Part shown: piece after piece, positions 6,494-14,819 of the stretch
Layout: each line of letters starts with the position of its first letter
Numbering within the stretch: position 1 is the first letter of the stretch
NCBI RefSeq assembly: GCF_002311515.1
Contig: NZ_DCAO01000036.1
Coordinates: 1,976-21,423 of the forward strand
Source: Thalassospira sp. UBA1131
GTDB taxonomy: Bacteria > Pseudomonadota > Alphaproteobacteria > Rhodospirillales > Thalassospiraceae
Reading direction: 5' to 3'
DNA: 19,448 nucleotides
The notes under the pieces: model-generated
The model's input: the letters and a program-made list of their open reading frames with translations, nothing else
The model's database searches: none
Told to the model about the DNA's origin: nothing
Program-made: the position numbers and the translations under genes

Positions 6494-7909
6494 ATGATTA
6501 ATCGTCTTCACCAAATCCTCGGCGACAAGGGCCTGATCACCGATCCTCAGGAAATGCACCCATACCTGATCGATTGGCGTGATCGCAGGAAAGGCAATGC
6601 TGTTTGCGTTGCCCTACCGGCCACCACCGAGGAAGTCTCCCTAACGATGAAAGTGGCTGCCGAGGAAGGCCAGCCGGTATTTCCCCTCGGGGGAAATACC
6701 GGTCTGTGCTACGGCGGTGTACCGGAAAGCCAGACGGAAGAAAAACCGGGCATCGTCATCAGCCTGCAACGGATGAAACAGATCCGCGAAATTGATGCTG
6801 CGGCCAATATTGTCACCGTCGATGCCGGTGTGATTCTGGCCGACCTGCATGAAAAGTGCAAACCGCACAAACGTCAGTTCCCGCTCTATCTCGGCAGCGA
6901 GGGCAGTGCCCAGATCGGCGGTCTGATCTCGACCAATGCCGGTGGAACCGGCGTGGTTAAATACGGCCCGATGCGTGATCTTGTTGCCGGGATCGAGGTT
7001 GTTTTGGCCGATGGCCGCATTCTTTCCGACCTTGAAGGATTGAAGAAAAACAACACCGGTTATGACCTTAAGCACCTGTTTATCGGTGCTGAAGGCACGC
7101 TTGGTATTATCACTGGTGCCGCCCTTAAGATGCATCCGGAGGACACCAATGATGCCCATGCGTGGGTGTCCGTTGACTCACCGGAAACTGCGGTGCGTCT
7201 ATTTACCGAATTCCAGGACAAATGCGGCCCCTATGTCGAGGCGTTTGAACTTGTTTCAGGCACCGAGATTGACGCCGTTGTCCGCCACATTGATCGCATT
7301 CACGTGCCGTTCGATACGGTTCCCGACTGGTCATTGATGATCGAGCTGACCTCCTCCGATACGAATGTCGATCTGAATGGTGTATTTGAAGAAATACTGG
7401 GCGAGAACCTTGAAAACGGTTCTGTCCTCGATGCCTTTATTGCAAGCAACTCCCAGCAGGCGGAACAGATCTGGCATGTCCGCCATTCCGTCACCGAGGC
7501 CAACAAGATCGAAGGTATGGGCCTTGTTCATGACGTCGCTGTGCGTGTCTCCAAGGTGCCTGCCTTTATTGCCAAGGCCAAGGAGGTCACGGCCGAAAAA
7601 TTCCCGATGGCGACACCGATTTTGGTCAACCATCTGGGCGATGGCAATGTGCATTACATTCTGATGTTCCCGCATGATTACTGGAAATCGGTCGAAGACC
7701 CGTATGCCCTGACCGACGAAGTCCAGACCTGCGTTCATGACATCGCGGCAGAGTTCAACGGCACCTTTAGTGCTGAACATGGCGTTGGACGCAAACTGAC
7801 CGGCGAGCTTAAACGTCTGAGCGATCCGCTGCGCTACGAGATGATGAAAAACATCAAAAAGACGCTTGATCCGGAGAACCGCATGAACCCGGGCGTGCTA
7901 TTTGACTGA
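6494..7909 (+). CDS. FAD-linked D-2-hydroxyacid dehydrogenase (D-lactate / D-2-hydroxyglutarate dehydrogenase family)
   Basis: A 471-residue flavoprotein of the vanillyl-alcohol-oxidase superfamily that oxidises a D-2-hydroxy acid, likely passing electrons to quinone, cytochrome or a flavoprotein. The FAD_binding_4 half shows PLGGNTGLCYGG (64-75), GSEGSAQIGG (134-143) and GAEGTLGIIT (198-207). The C-terminal FAD-oxidase half shows HLGDGNVH (380-387), whose two histidines, with Glu428 of AEHGVGRKL, match the metal and active-site ligands of D-2-hydroxyglutarate dehydrogenases, and it closes with MNPGVLFD. There is no iron-sulfur domain, so it is a single-subunit type. AAGGA precedes the ATG. 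It is the last gene of the TRAP operon, followed by a terminator. Its stereochemistry complements the L-specific enzyme at 364-1509. Confidence 0.9.
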   Translation: MINRLHQILGDKGLITDPQEMHPYLIDWRDRRKGNAVCVALPATTEEVSLTMKVAAEEGQPVFPLGGNTGLCYGGVPESQTEEKPGIVISLQRMKQIREIDAAANIVTVDAGVILADLHEKCKPHKRQFPLYLGSEGSAQIGGLISTNAGGTGVVKYGPMRDLVAGIEVVLADGRILSDLEGLKKNNTGYDLKHLFIGAEGTLGIITGAALKMHPEDTNDAHAWVSVDSPETAVRLFTEFQDKCGPYVEAFELVSGTEIDAVVRHIDRIHVPFDTVPDWSLMIELTSSDTNVDLNGVFEEILGENLENGSVLDAFIASNSQQAEQIWHVRHSVTEANKIEGMGLVHDVAVRVSKVPAFIAKAKEVTAEKFPMATPILVNHLGDGNVHYILMFPHDYWKSVEDPYALTDEVQTCVHDIAAEFNGTFSAEHGVGRKLTGELKRLSDPLRYEMMKNIKKTLDPENRMNPGVLFD

Positions 7910-7969
7910 CATATAGCACGGCAAACTTGCACAGCCGCATCCTGCCCAAGTCGGACAGGATTGGCACAG

Positions 7970-7996
7970 ACGGGCGCACTTCGGTGCGTCCGTTTT
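7970..7996 (+). terminator. UUCG-capped terminator ending the TRAP operon
   Basis: ACGGGCGCAC (7970-7979), the tetraloop TTCG and GTGCGTCCGT (7984-7993) form a 10-bp stem with one G-U pair, followed by a short T run. It lies 60 bases past the FAD dehydrogenase stop and 53 bases before the LysR start, isolating the two units. Confidence 0.85.
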
Positions 7997-8049
7997 GTTA
8001 TCGAAAAAACCGCGACAAGTGTTTTGCTATCACCTATCGTGATGGCATC

Positions 8050-8958
8050 ATGGCTTTTACCATTCGACAGCTTCAGTATTTCGTCGCCGTGGCCGAACAG
8101 GGAACTGTATCGGGGGCGGCGCATATTCTGTCGATATCGCAATCAGCCGTGACCGAGGCGATCAAGGAACTTGAAGCCGATCTGGGGGTTGCGCTGTTTG
8201 ATCGTCATTCGCGCGGGCTTAACATCACCCATAACGGTCATCAATTCCTGCGCCACGCCACGACCATCCTTGCCAATGTCTCAGACGCCAAACAGACCTT
8301 TGAGGAAACCGCACAAACCCAAAAGGGCGAATTGCATCTGGGCGTGACATCGCTGGTCGCGGGTTATGTGCTGTCTGATATTCTGGCACGCTATCGCCGG
8401 GCCTACCCGCAGATCACGGTGAGTGCTACCGAAGATAATGGCGACTACCTTGAACATCTTCTGATCGGCGGCGAGATTGATGTTGCCGTGATGGTGATTT
8501 CCAATCTGCGGGATCGCTTGGCATTGCAATCTGAAATTCTTGAAGTTTCACCCTATCGGCTGTGGCTGCCGCTGGGGCATAAACTGGCCACCGCACAAAG
8601 CATCACGCTTGATGATGTCACATCCGAGCCGCTGATCATGCTGACCATCGACGAGATCGAGGAAGCAACCGGCAAATTGCTGGGTGCCCTTGGCACTCGC
8701 CCCCGTGTTGCCTTCCGGACAAGATCGGTTGAGGCGGTACGGAGCCTTGTTGCCACCGGGGCCGGATTATCGCTTTTGCCTGATCTGGTTTATCGCCCCT
8801 GGTCGCTTGAGGGCGACCGGATTGAAAGCCGCGATGTATCGGGTACGCTTCCAATGGTTCAGGTTGGCGTTGTCTGGCGAAAAGGCTCCCCGTTGTCCCA
8901 GGCGGCACGTGATTTTATCGGTCTGGCACAGGCCCATCGCGCCACCCGCCTGCGTTAA
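8050..8958 (+). CDS. LysR-family transcriptional regulator
   Basis: A 302-residue LysR protein. The N-terminal winged helix-turn-helix covers about residues 6-63 (TIRQLQYFVAVAEQGTVSGAA, then SISQSAVTEAIKELEADLG and LFDRHSRG). A linker helix and a periplasmic-binding-like effector domain (about 93-295) follow. The ATG at 8050 gives the standard LysR N terminus; upstream in-frame starts would prepend about 41 residues read through the terminator and are rejected. The gene lies in the same orientation as the polyamine ABC genes, 195 bases upstream. That gap contains LysR-style dyads, one of them a perfect ATC-N9-GAT, so regulation of the ydcS-like operon is the best guess. Control of the preceding TRAP operon is an alternative. 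The effector is unknown. Confidence 0.9.
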   Translation: MAFTIRQLQYFVAVAEQGTVSGAAHILSISQSAVTEAIKELEADLGVALFDRHSRGLNITHNGHQFLRHATTILANVSDAKQTFEETAQTQKGELHLGVTSLVAGYVLSDILARYRRAYPQITVSATEDNGDYLEHLLIGGEIDVAVMVISNLRDRLALQSEILEVSPYRLWLPLGHKLATAQSITLDDVTSEPLIMLTIDEIEEATGKLLGALGTRPRVAFRTRSVEAVRSLVATGAGLSLLPDLVYRPWSLEGDRIESRDVSGTLPMVQVGVVWRKGSPLSQAARDFIGLAQAHRATRLR

Positions 8959-9000
8959 GCACGCAGATATCATCACCAGTGAAACAAGAAAATCGTCGTG

Positions 9001-9013
9001 TAACAGGCCGTTA
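9001..9013. promoter_or_regulatory. Dyad TAAC-N5-GTTA, possible regulator site
   Basis: TAACAGGCCGTTA is an inverted repeat with T-N11-A spacing, 18 bases upstream of a stronger dyad in the gap between the LysR gene and the polyamine operon. The pair could be the two half-occupied sites a LysR tetramer uses. Confidence 0.35.
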
Positions 9014-9030
9014 CGCTGCGCCGCAACAGA

Positions 9031-9047
9031 TATCGGAAAATCCGATA
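9031..9047. promoter_or_regulatory. Perfect dyad fitting a LysR box
   Basis: TATCGGAAAATCCGATA has perfect 7-base arms around AAA and includes ATC-N9-GAT, the T-N11-A pattern of LysR recognition sites. It lies 107 bases before the ydcS-like ATG. I could not settle on a convincing -35/-10 pair downstream of it. Confidence 0.5.
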
Positions 9048-9153
9048 ACGTATTTCTGTTAAATGAAATTGTGAATGCTCCAGATCGGCGTAGGCTTGCC
9101 GTCGGGAAATAAAAGTCACGCGAACTGACGTCCTGCAACTGGGAGACATCACA

Positions 9154-10314
9154 ATGAAATCACTATTGAAATCAGGCACGTCCGTGATGGTCGTGCTTGC
9201 CTTTGCCGCCAGTCAGGCGGCTGCCGCTGACATGATGACCGAACTTGGCACACCGGAAGGTTCCGTGAATATCGTTGCCTGGCCGGGCTATATCGAACGC
9301 GGCGAAACGGATGCCAATTTTGACTGGGTAACGTCCTTTGAAAAGGAAACCGGATGTGCGGTGAATGTCAAAACCGCCAACACGTCCGATGAAATGGTCG
9401 CGCTGATGAACGAAGGCGGCTTTGATCTTGTCACCGCATCGGGCGATGCGTCGCTGCGCATGATTGCCGGCAAACGCGTTCAGCCGATCAATACCGACCT
9501 GATCCCAAGCTGGAACACCGTCGATGACCGTCTGAAAAGCGCGCCATGGCACACGGTTGACGGCGTACATTACGGCACACCCTATCAGTGGGGTCCGAAC
9601 GTTCTGATGTACAATACCGACGCCTTCGCCGAAGCACCGAAAAGCTGGAACGTCGTGTTCGAGGAAATGACCCTTGCTGATGGCAAATCGAACAAGGGCC
9701 GCGTTCAGGCCTATGACGGACCGATCCACATCGCCGACGCCGCGCAATACCTGATGGCGCACAACCCCGAACTTGGCATCAAAAGCCCCTATGAGCTGAA
9801 TGCCGATCAATATGCCGCCGCCCTTGATCTGCTGCGCGGTCAGCGCGAACTGGTGTCACGGTACTGGCATGATGCCTTCATCCAGATGGATGATTTCAAG
9901 AACGAAGGCGTGGTCGCATCCGGTTCCTGGCCGTTCCAGGTCAACCTTCTGAAATCCGAAGGCCTTCCGGTTGCATCGACCATCCCCGAAGAAGGGGTTA
10001 CCGGCTGGGCTGATACCACCATGCTCCATGCCGAAGCCGAAAACCCGACCTGTGCCTATCTCTGGATGGAACATTCCCTGTCTCCGAAAGTTCAGGGCGA
10101 CCTTGCGGCATGGTTTGGTTCCAACCCGGCTGTTCCGGCAGCCTGCACCGGCAATGCCCTGTTGGGCGATGAAGGTTGCGCCACCAACGGCTTTGATGAT
10201 TTCGACCGTGTCAGCTTCTGGCAAACCCCGGTTTCGAAATGCGAAAGCCAGGGTGAATGCGTGCCTTATTATCGTTGGGTTTCCGACTATATCGGCGTGA
10301 TTGGCGGCCGCTAA
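9154..10314 (+). CDS. ydcS: Polyamine ABC transporter substrate-binding protein (YdcS/PotD type)
   Basis: A periplasmic binding protein of 386 residues with a signal peptide (residues 1 to about 25, ending QAAAA). The mature part begins with VNIVAWPGYIERGE, the first strand typical of PotD/PotF/YdcS receptors, and continues with TSFEKETG, FDLVTASGDAS, YGTPYQWGPNVLMYN and the C-terminal VPYYRWVSDYIGVIGGR that resembles YdcS. It should capture putrescine, spermidine or a related amine and pass it to the permeases encoded downstream. Six cysteines are spread over the mature protein (EKETGC, NPTCAY, AACTG, DEGCAT, SKCES, GECVP), mostly in the last third, and could form disulfides in the periplasm. 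GGGAGA lies seven bases upstream of the ATG. Gene order SBP-ATPase-permease-permease-aldehyde dehydrogenase supports the ydc assignment over potF. Ligand specificity is inferred. Confidence 0.9.
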   Translation: MKSLLKSGTSVMVVLAFAASQAAAADMMTELGTPEGSVNIVAWPGYIERGETDANFDWVTSFEKETGCAVNVKTANTSDEMVALMNEGGFDLVTASGDASLRMIAGKRVQPINTDLIPSWNTVDDRLKSAPWHTVDGVHYGTPYQWGPNVLMYNTDAFAEAPKSWNVVFEEMTLADGKSNKGRVQAYDGPIHIADAAQYLMAHNPELGIKSPYELNADQYAAALDLLRGQRELVSRYWHDAFIQMDDFKNEGVVASGSWPFQVNLLKSEGLPVASTIPEEGVTGWADTTMLHAEAENPTCAYLWMEHSLSPKVQGDLAAWFGSNPAVPAACTGNALLGDEGCATNGFDDFDRVSFWQTPVSKCESQGECVPYYRWVSDYIGVIGGR

Positions 10315-10323
10315 GCAATCCTG

Positions 10324-10356
10324 CGATCAGGTTCCCCACCCTTGTGAACCTGATCG
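10324..10356 (+). other. Perfect 11-bp hairpin downstream of ydcS-like gene
   Basis: CGATCAGGTTC (10324-10334) and GAACCTGATCG (10346-10356) form a perfect stem with an 11-base loop, starting nine bases after the stop codon. No T run follows, so it looks like an mRNA 3'-end stabiliser or processing site rather than a terminator. Confidence 0.7.
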
Positions 10357-10413
10357 GGCAAGGGGATGCGCATGGCGAGTTATCACACCCGGCACGAAAT
10401 GCGCACCCCATTC

Positions 10414-10481
10414 TGATCGGCGGCAATGGCACGGTACTTCCGGGCTCCGGGGGACCCGGAAGGTGCCATTGCCGCTGATCA
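10414..10481 (+). other. Large two-part hairpin between ydcS- and ydcT-like genes
   Basis: GATCGGCGGCAATGGCAC (10415-10432) pairs with GTGCCATTGCCGCTGATC (10463-10480) over 18 bp with one G-U pair. Inside it CTTCCGGG (10437-10444) pairs with CCCGGAAG (10455-10462). Only four unpaired bases separate the stems, all on the left side. There is no T run. It resembles a REP-like extragenic palindrome or a strong decay-blocking structure. The rest of the 256-base gap shows no gene. Confidence 0.75.
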
Positions 10482-10570
10482 ACCGCCAACGCCAAATGCA
10501 TCACACCCGCCACCATTCCTTACTAAACGAAATCCGACTTATGTGCGGGTTTCAAACAACTGGTTGACCC

Positions 10571-11560
10571 ATGACGACTGCAGTTTCCTTCGCAAAGGTT
10601 TCAAGACATTTCGGCGCGGTTCGCGCTGTGGATAATGTCGACCTGTCGATTGCCGAGGGCGAATTTTTCGCCATGCTCGGCCCGTCAGGATCAGGCAAAA
10701 CCACCTGTCTGCGCCTTATTGCCGGGTTTGAACAACCCACCAGCGGCCATATCGAGATTTTCGGCACCACCGTCGAACATGTGCCGCCCTATCGCCGAAA
10801 CGTCAACACGGTGTTTCAGGACTATGCCCTGTTCCCGCACATGAACATTATCGACAACGTCGCCTATGGCCTGATGATCCGCGGCATGAACAAGGCCGAT
10901 CGTCATGCAGCTGCCAACGAGGCGCTTGAACTGGTTGCCCTGCCGGGTTACGGCGAACGCCGCCCGGGGCAGCTTTCCGGTGGTCAGCGCCAGCGCGTGG
11001 CGCTTGCCCGCGCATTGGTCAACAAACCCAAGGTGCTGTTGCTTGACGAGCCGCTTGGCGCGCTGGATCTCAAACTGCGCGAACAGATGCAGGAAGAACT
11101 CAAAATCCTGCAACGCAAACTTGGCATTACCTTTGTTTTCGTCACCCATGATCAAGGTGAAGCCCTTTCGATGGCGGACCGGGTCGCCGTTTTCAACGAC
11201 GGCAAAATCCAGCAGATCGGAAGCCCGCAAGACATCTATCAACGTCCGGAAAGCCGCTTTGTCGCCGATTTCGTTGGCTCGTCGAACGTGCTTGAACCGG
11301 GTTTTGTCAAACAGCTGACCGGCAAGGAAAGCTATGCCAGCCTGCGCCCCGAGGCGATCCGCATCGTTTCCGCCGATGGCCATAGCGCAACCGTCACCGG
11401 CAGCAGTTATCTTGGTGGCACCACGCGCATCAGCCTTGCACTTGGCGATATGCGGATCGGCGCGCTGATCCCGGCCGATCAGGCCGTGCCAGAGAACGGC
11501 ACCACCGTTCAAATCAGCTGGCAGGAAAATGACCTGCACCTGATGGAGGGGGCGCAATGA
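10571..11560 (+). CDS. ydcT: Polyamine ABC transporter ATP-binding protein
   Basis: A 329-residue ATPase that powers the importer from the cytoplasmic side. Motifs are canonical: Walker A GPSGSGKT (37-44), Q-loop in VFQDYALFPH (Gln83), signature LSGGQ (135-139), Walker B VLLLDE (155-160) and switch His193 in VTHDQ. The C-terminal region after about residue 240 (ending ...ISWQENDLHLMEGAQ) is the TOBE-type regulatory domain of the PotA/CysA/MalK branch. The ribosome site is poor. Translation probably depends on a message already open from the upstream gene, or is simply weak, in line with low ATPase need relative to the binding protein. The gene overlaps the first permease gene by four bases (ATGA). 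Confidence 0.93.
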   Translation: MTTAVSFAKVSRHFGAVRAVDNVDLSIAEGEFFAMLGPSGSGKTTCLRLIAGFEQPTSGHIEIFGTTVEHVPPYRRNVNTVFQDYALFPHMNIIDNVAYGLMIRGMNKADRHAAANEALELVALPGYGERRPGQLSGGQRQRVALARALVNKPKVLLLDEPLGALDLKLREQMQEELKILQRKLGITFVFVTHDQGEALSMADRVAVFNDGKIQQIGSPQDIYQRPESRFVADFVGSSNVLEPGFVKQLTGKESYASLRPEAIRIVSADGHSATVTGSSYLGGTTRISLALGDMRIGALIPADQAVPENGTTVQISWQENDLHLMEGAQ

Positions 11561-12534
11561 CCGCCACCAGCGCCTCCAATGCCAAAACGGTTCAAAGCGA
11601 AAGTGCAGTTCTGCCGGGACAGGGCGGGATCACCGGCAGCTTGTCTGACAAATTCTGGCGCAATCCGAAGCTCCTTCTTATCCTGATGCTGACCCCGCCG
11701 GCCCTTTGGCTTGGTATCATCTATCTTGGTTCGCTTTTTGCGTTGCTCGCGCAAAGCTTTTTCTCGATCGATGAATTTTCCGGCATGGTTCAATATGAAC
11801 TGACGCTAAAAACCTATGGCGAACTGTTCCGGCCAGCCAATCTCGACATCATCATCCGCACGGTTTCGATGGCAGCCATCGTGACATTTGCCGCCGCCTG
11901 TGTCGCATTTCCGATTGGCTATTTTGCAGCCCGCTATGCACGTGGCAAGTGGAAGGCGTTGTTTTACATCGGCGTGATGTTGCCGCTTTGGTCGAGCTAT
12001 CTGGTCAAGGTCTATGCCTGGAAGCTGATCCTGGCCAAGGAAGGCATCCTGACCTGGATTTTCACCAAGTTGCATCTGACCTGGCTGCTTGAAGCCTGGC
12101 TGGCGATCCCGATCATTGGCGGCTATTCGCTTTCGGTCAGCTATACCGGGACTTTCCTTGTTTTCCTCTATGTCTGGCTGCCTTTCATGGTTTTACCGGT
12201 GCAAGCAGCACTTGAACGCGTCCCCGGCAGCTTTATCGAGGCATCGGGCGACCTTGGCGCGACGCCGGGCCAAACATTCCGCCATGTGATTTTCCCGCTG
12301 GCCTTACCGGGCATTGTTGCCGGTTCGATCTTTACCTTCTCGTTGACGCTGGGCGATTACATCATTCCGCAGATTGTCGGCTCATCCCGGCTGTTTATCG
12401 GTCAGGCGGTCTATGCCCAACAGGGCACGGCGGGCAACATTCCGCTGGCAGCTGCCTTTACGGTCGTGCCGATTGTTATCATGGGCTTCTATCTTTGGGG
12501 TGCCAAACGGATGGGGGCTTTCGATGCGCTCTGA
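11557..12534 (+). CDS. ydcU: Polyamine ABC transporter permease, first subunit
   Basis: A 325-residue inner-membrane permease with a hydrophilic N-terminal tail of about 35 residues and roughly six membrane helices. The binding-protein-dependent transport (EAA) loop that docks to the ATPase lies near residues 228-253 (EASGDLGATPGQTFRHVIFP). It corresponds to the PotB/YdcU half of the heterodimeric channel. Its ATG overlaps the ATPase stop as ATGA, so translation is coupled. The 3' end overlaps the second permease by 11 bases. Confidence 0.9.
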   Translation: MTATSASNAKTVQSESAVLPGQGGITGSLSDKFWRNPKLLLILMLTPPALWLGIIYLGSLFALLAQSFFSIDEFSGMVQYELTLKTYGELFRPANLDIIIRTVSMAAIVTFAAACVAFPIGYFAARYARGKWKALFYIGVMLPLWSSYLVKVYAWKLILAKEGILTWIFTKLHLTWLLEAWLAIPIIGGYSLSVSYTGTFLVFLYVWLPFMVLPVQAALERVPGSFIEASGDLGATPGQTFRHVIFPLALPGIVAGSIFTFSLTLGDYIIPQIVGSSRLFIGQAVYAQQGTAGNIPLAAAFTVVPIVIMGFYLWGAKRMGAFDAL

Positions 12535-13339
12535 TGGGAAACAACGCGCTCCTTGGGGCCTGAAACTTGCCGCCGGTCTTGGCCTTGCCTTCATGCATTT
12601 GCCAATTGCGCTGATTTTTGTCTATGCCTTCACGACAGAAGACAAATCCTATCAGTGGCCACCGCCCGGCTTTACCCTGAAATGGCTTGAGGTGACGTGG
12701 AACCGCCCGGATGTCTGGGAAGCCCTGAAACTGTCGCTGCAGACCGCAACCATTTCGACCCTGATCGCGATGGTTCTGGGAACACTTTGTGCGGCGGCGG
12801 TATCACGCACCAAATTTTTTGGCCGTGAAACCATCTCGCTTCTGGTGATCCTGCCGATTGCACTTCCGGGCATCATTACCGGTATTGCGCTTCGTTCGGC
12901 ATTTAGTATTGCCGACATTCCGTTTTCGATCTGGACGATCATTCTGGGTCACGCGACCTTTTGTGTGGTGGTTGTCTATAACAACGCGGTTGCGCGGTTC
13001 AGACGGACCTCGGGGTCGCTGGTCGAGGCATCCATGGATCTGGGGGCCAACAGTTTCCAGACTTTCCGGCATGTCATTTTGCCCAATATTGGCACGGCGC
13101 TTCTGGCCGGTGGCATGCTGGCCTTTGCCCTGTCCTTTGACGAAGTGATCGTCACGACCTTTACCGCCGGACAGCAGTCGACACTGCCGATCTGGATGCT
13201 TGAAGAACTTGTCCGACCCCGCCAGCGCCCGGTCACCAATGTGGTGGCGATGGTGGTGGTTCTGGTCACGGTCCTGCCGATCCTGGCGGCCTATTACCTG
13301 ACACGCGATGGCGATCAGGTGGCCGGATCGGGAAAATAA
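12524..13339 (+). CDS. ydcV: Polyamine ABC transporter permease, second subunit
   Basis: A 271-residue permease (PotC/YdcV type) with about six membrane helices and an EAA loop at roughly 168-187 (EASMDLGANSFQTFRHVILP). The start chosen is the ATG at 12524, 11 bases inside the end of the first permease gene, preceded by a GGGGG run about six bases upstream. It gives the usual short basic N terminus MRSDGKQRAPWG. An in-frame ATG at 12374 would add 50 residues read out of frame through the first permease gene and is rejected. It pairs with the preceding subunit to form the translocation pore. Confidence 0.9.
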   Translation: MRSDGKQRAPWGLKLAAGLGLAFMHLPIALIFVYAFTTEDKSYQWPPPGFTLKWLEVTWNRPDVWEALKLSLQTATISTLIAMVLGTLCAAAVSRTKFFGRETISLLVILPIALPGIITGIALRSAFSIADIPFSIWTIILGHATFCVVVVYNNAVARFRRTSGSLVEASMDLGANSFQTFRHVILPNIGTALLAGGMLAFALSFDEVIVTTFTAGQQSTLPIWMLEELVRPRQRPVTNVVAMVVVLVTVLPILAAYYLTRDGDQVAGSGK

Positions 13340-13375
13340 CAGCACACGATAACGCTACCAACGGGAGAGCTTATT

Positions 13376-14803
13376 ATGGATACCAAGATGCTGATCGGCA
13401 GCACCCTTGAAATGGGCGTTGAAGCCGAAGAAAACATCATCAATCCCAAGACCGGCGAAACCATCATGATGCTGCCCGAAGCATCGATGGAACAGATCGA
13501 CCGTGCGGTCAGCGCCGCCGAGCACGCCTTCCAGTCATGGTCGCGCACAACGCCGGCAGAACGGTCGAACTACCTTCTGAAAATCGCGGATCGGATCGAA
13601 GCCGAGGCAGAAGAGTTCGTCAAACTGGAATCGCTTAATTGCGGCAAACCGATCAATGCGGTCCGCGATGATGAAATTCCGGCCATTGTCGATTGCTATC
13701 GCTTCTTTGCCGGTGCCGTGCGCTGCATGCAGGGATCGATTGCCGGGGAATATATGGCGGGCCATACCTCGATGATCCGCCGCGATCCGATCGGGGTGGT
13801 CGGTTCCATCGCGCCATGGAACTATCCGATGATGATGATGGCCTGGAAACTGGCCCCGGCGATTGCCGGTGGCAACACGGTCGTTTTCAAGCCATCTGAA
13901 CAAACGCCACTGACCGCGCTTAAGATGGCGACCCTTCTGGCTGATATCCTGCCCGAAGGTGTGGTCAATATCGTTCTTGGTCGCGGTGCCACTGTGGGTA
14001 ATGCCCTGATCAACCATCCCAAGGTCGATATGGTGTCGATCACGGGTGATGTCGCAACCGGCAAGAAGGTTCTTCAGGCCGCGGCCAAATCAGTCAAACG
14101 CACGCACCTCGAACTGGGTGGCAAGGCACCGGTGATTGTCTTTGATGATGCCGATGTCGATGCCGTCGTCGAAGGCTTGCGGGCATTCAGTTACTATAAC
14201 GCCGGTCAGGACTGCACGGCGGCGTGCCGGATTTATGCTGGCCCGAAAATCCATGACAAGCTGGTGGCGGATCTGTCATCTGCGGTTTCCAGCATCGCCT
14301 ATGCCCGTGCGGACGACAGCGAAAACGAAATCGGCCCGCTGATTTCCGAACGCCAGCGTGACCGTGTGGCAAGCTTCGTCGCGCGTGCGTCCGAACAGAA
14401 ACACATGGAAATTACCACCGGTGGCAAGCTGCATGATGGGCCCGGTTTCTTCTATCAGCCGACCGTGATTGCCGGTGCGCTTCAATCTGATGAAATCGTC
14501 CGGCGCGAAGTGTTTGGTCCGGTGGCGTCCATCACCCGCTTTACCGATGTCGATGAGGCCGTCGCATGGGCCAATGATTCCGATTACGGTCTGGCATCTT
14601 CGATCTGGACCAAGGATATTTCGCGCGCCATGCAAACAAGTGCCCGCCTTCGTTATGGCTGCACCTGGATCAATACCCACTTCATGCTGGTCAATGAAAT
14701 GCCCCATGGCGGTCTGAAACAGTCCGGCTATGGCAAGGATATGTCGCATTACGCACTAGAGGATTATACCGCCGCCCGTCACATCATGATCGCGCACGGA
14801 TAA
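13376..14803 (+). CDS. patD: 4-aminobutyraldehyde (gamma-aminobutyraldehyde) dehydrogenase
   Basis: A 475-residue NAD-dependent aldehyde dehydrogenase expected to oxidise 4-aminobutyraldehyde, from putrescine transamination or oxidation, to GABA in the cytoplasm. Catalytic residues are in place: Asn149 in APWNYP, Lys172 in FKPSE, Glu246 in LELGGK and nucleophile Cys280 in NAGQDCTAACR. Long stretches such as GHTSMIRRDP, YYNAGQDCTAACR, YGCTW.NTHFMLV and MPHGG closely resemble E. coli PatD (YdcW), and the length is nearly the same. It sits 36 bases after the permease genes with GGGAGA upstream, completing the ydcSTUV-patD order known from E. coli. No polyamine transaminase or oxidase is in the window, so the first step must be encoded elsewhere. 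A terminator follows. Confidence 0.93.
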   Translation: MDTKMLIGSTLEMGVEAEENIINPKTGETIMMLPEASMEQIDRAVSAAEHAFQSWSRTTPAERSNYLLKIADRIEAEAEEFVKLESLNCGKPINAVRDDEIPAIVDCYRFFAGAVRCMQGSIAGEYMAGHTSMIRRDPIGVVGSIAPWNYPMMMMAWKLAPAIAGGNTVVFKPSEQTPLTALKMATLLADILPEGVVNIVLGRGATVGNALINHPKVDMVSITGDVATGKKVLQAAAKSVKRTHLELGGKAPVIVFDDADVDAVVEGLRAFSYYNAGQDCTAACRIYAGPKIHDKLVADLSSAVSSIAYARADDSENEIGPLISERQRDRVASFVARASEQKHMEITTGGKLHDGPGFFYQPTVIAGALQSDEIVRREVFGPVASITRFTDVDEAVAWANDSDYGLASSIWTKDISRAMQTSARLRYGCTWINTHFMLVNEMPHGGLKQSGYGKDMSHYALEDYTAARHIMIAHG

Positions 14804-14819
14804 CCCAAAAATCCAATCA

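Noticed and set aside
7962..7976. TGGCAC-containing sigma-54-like element before the LysR gene
   Set aside because: Spacing to the next GC does not fit the -24/-12 pattern and the bases belong to the terminator stem.
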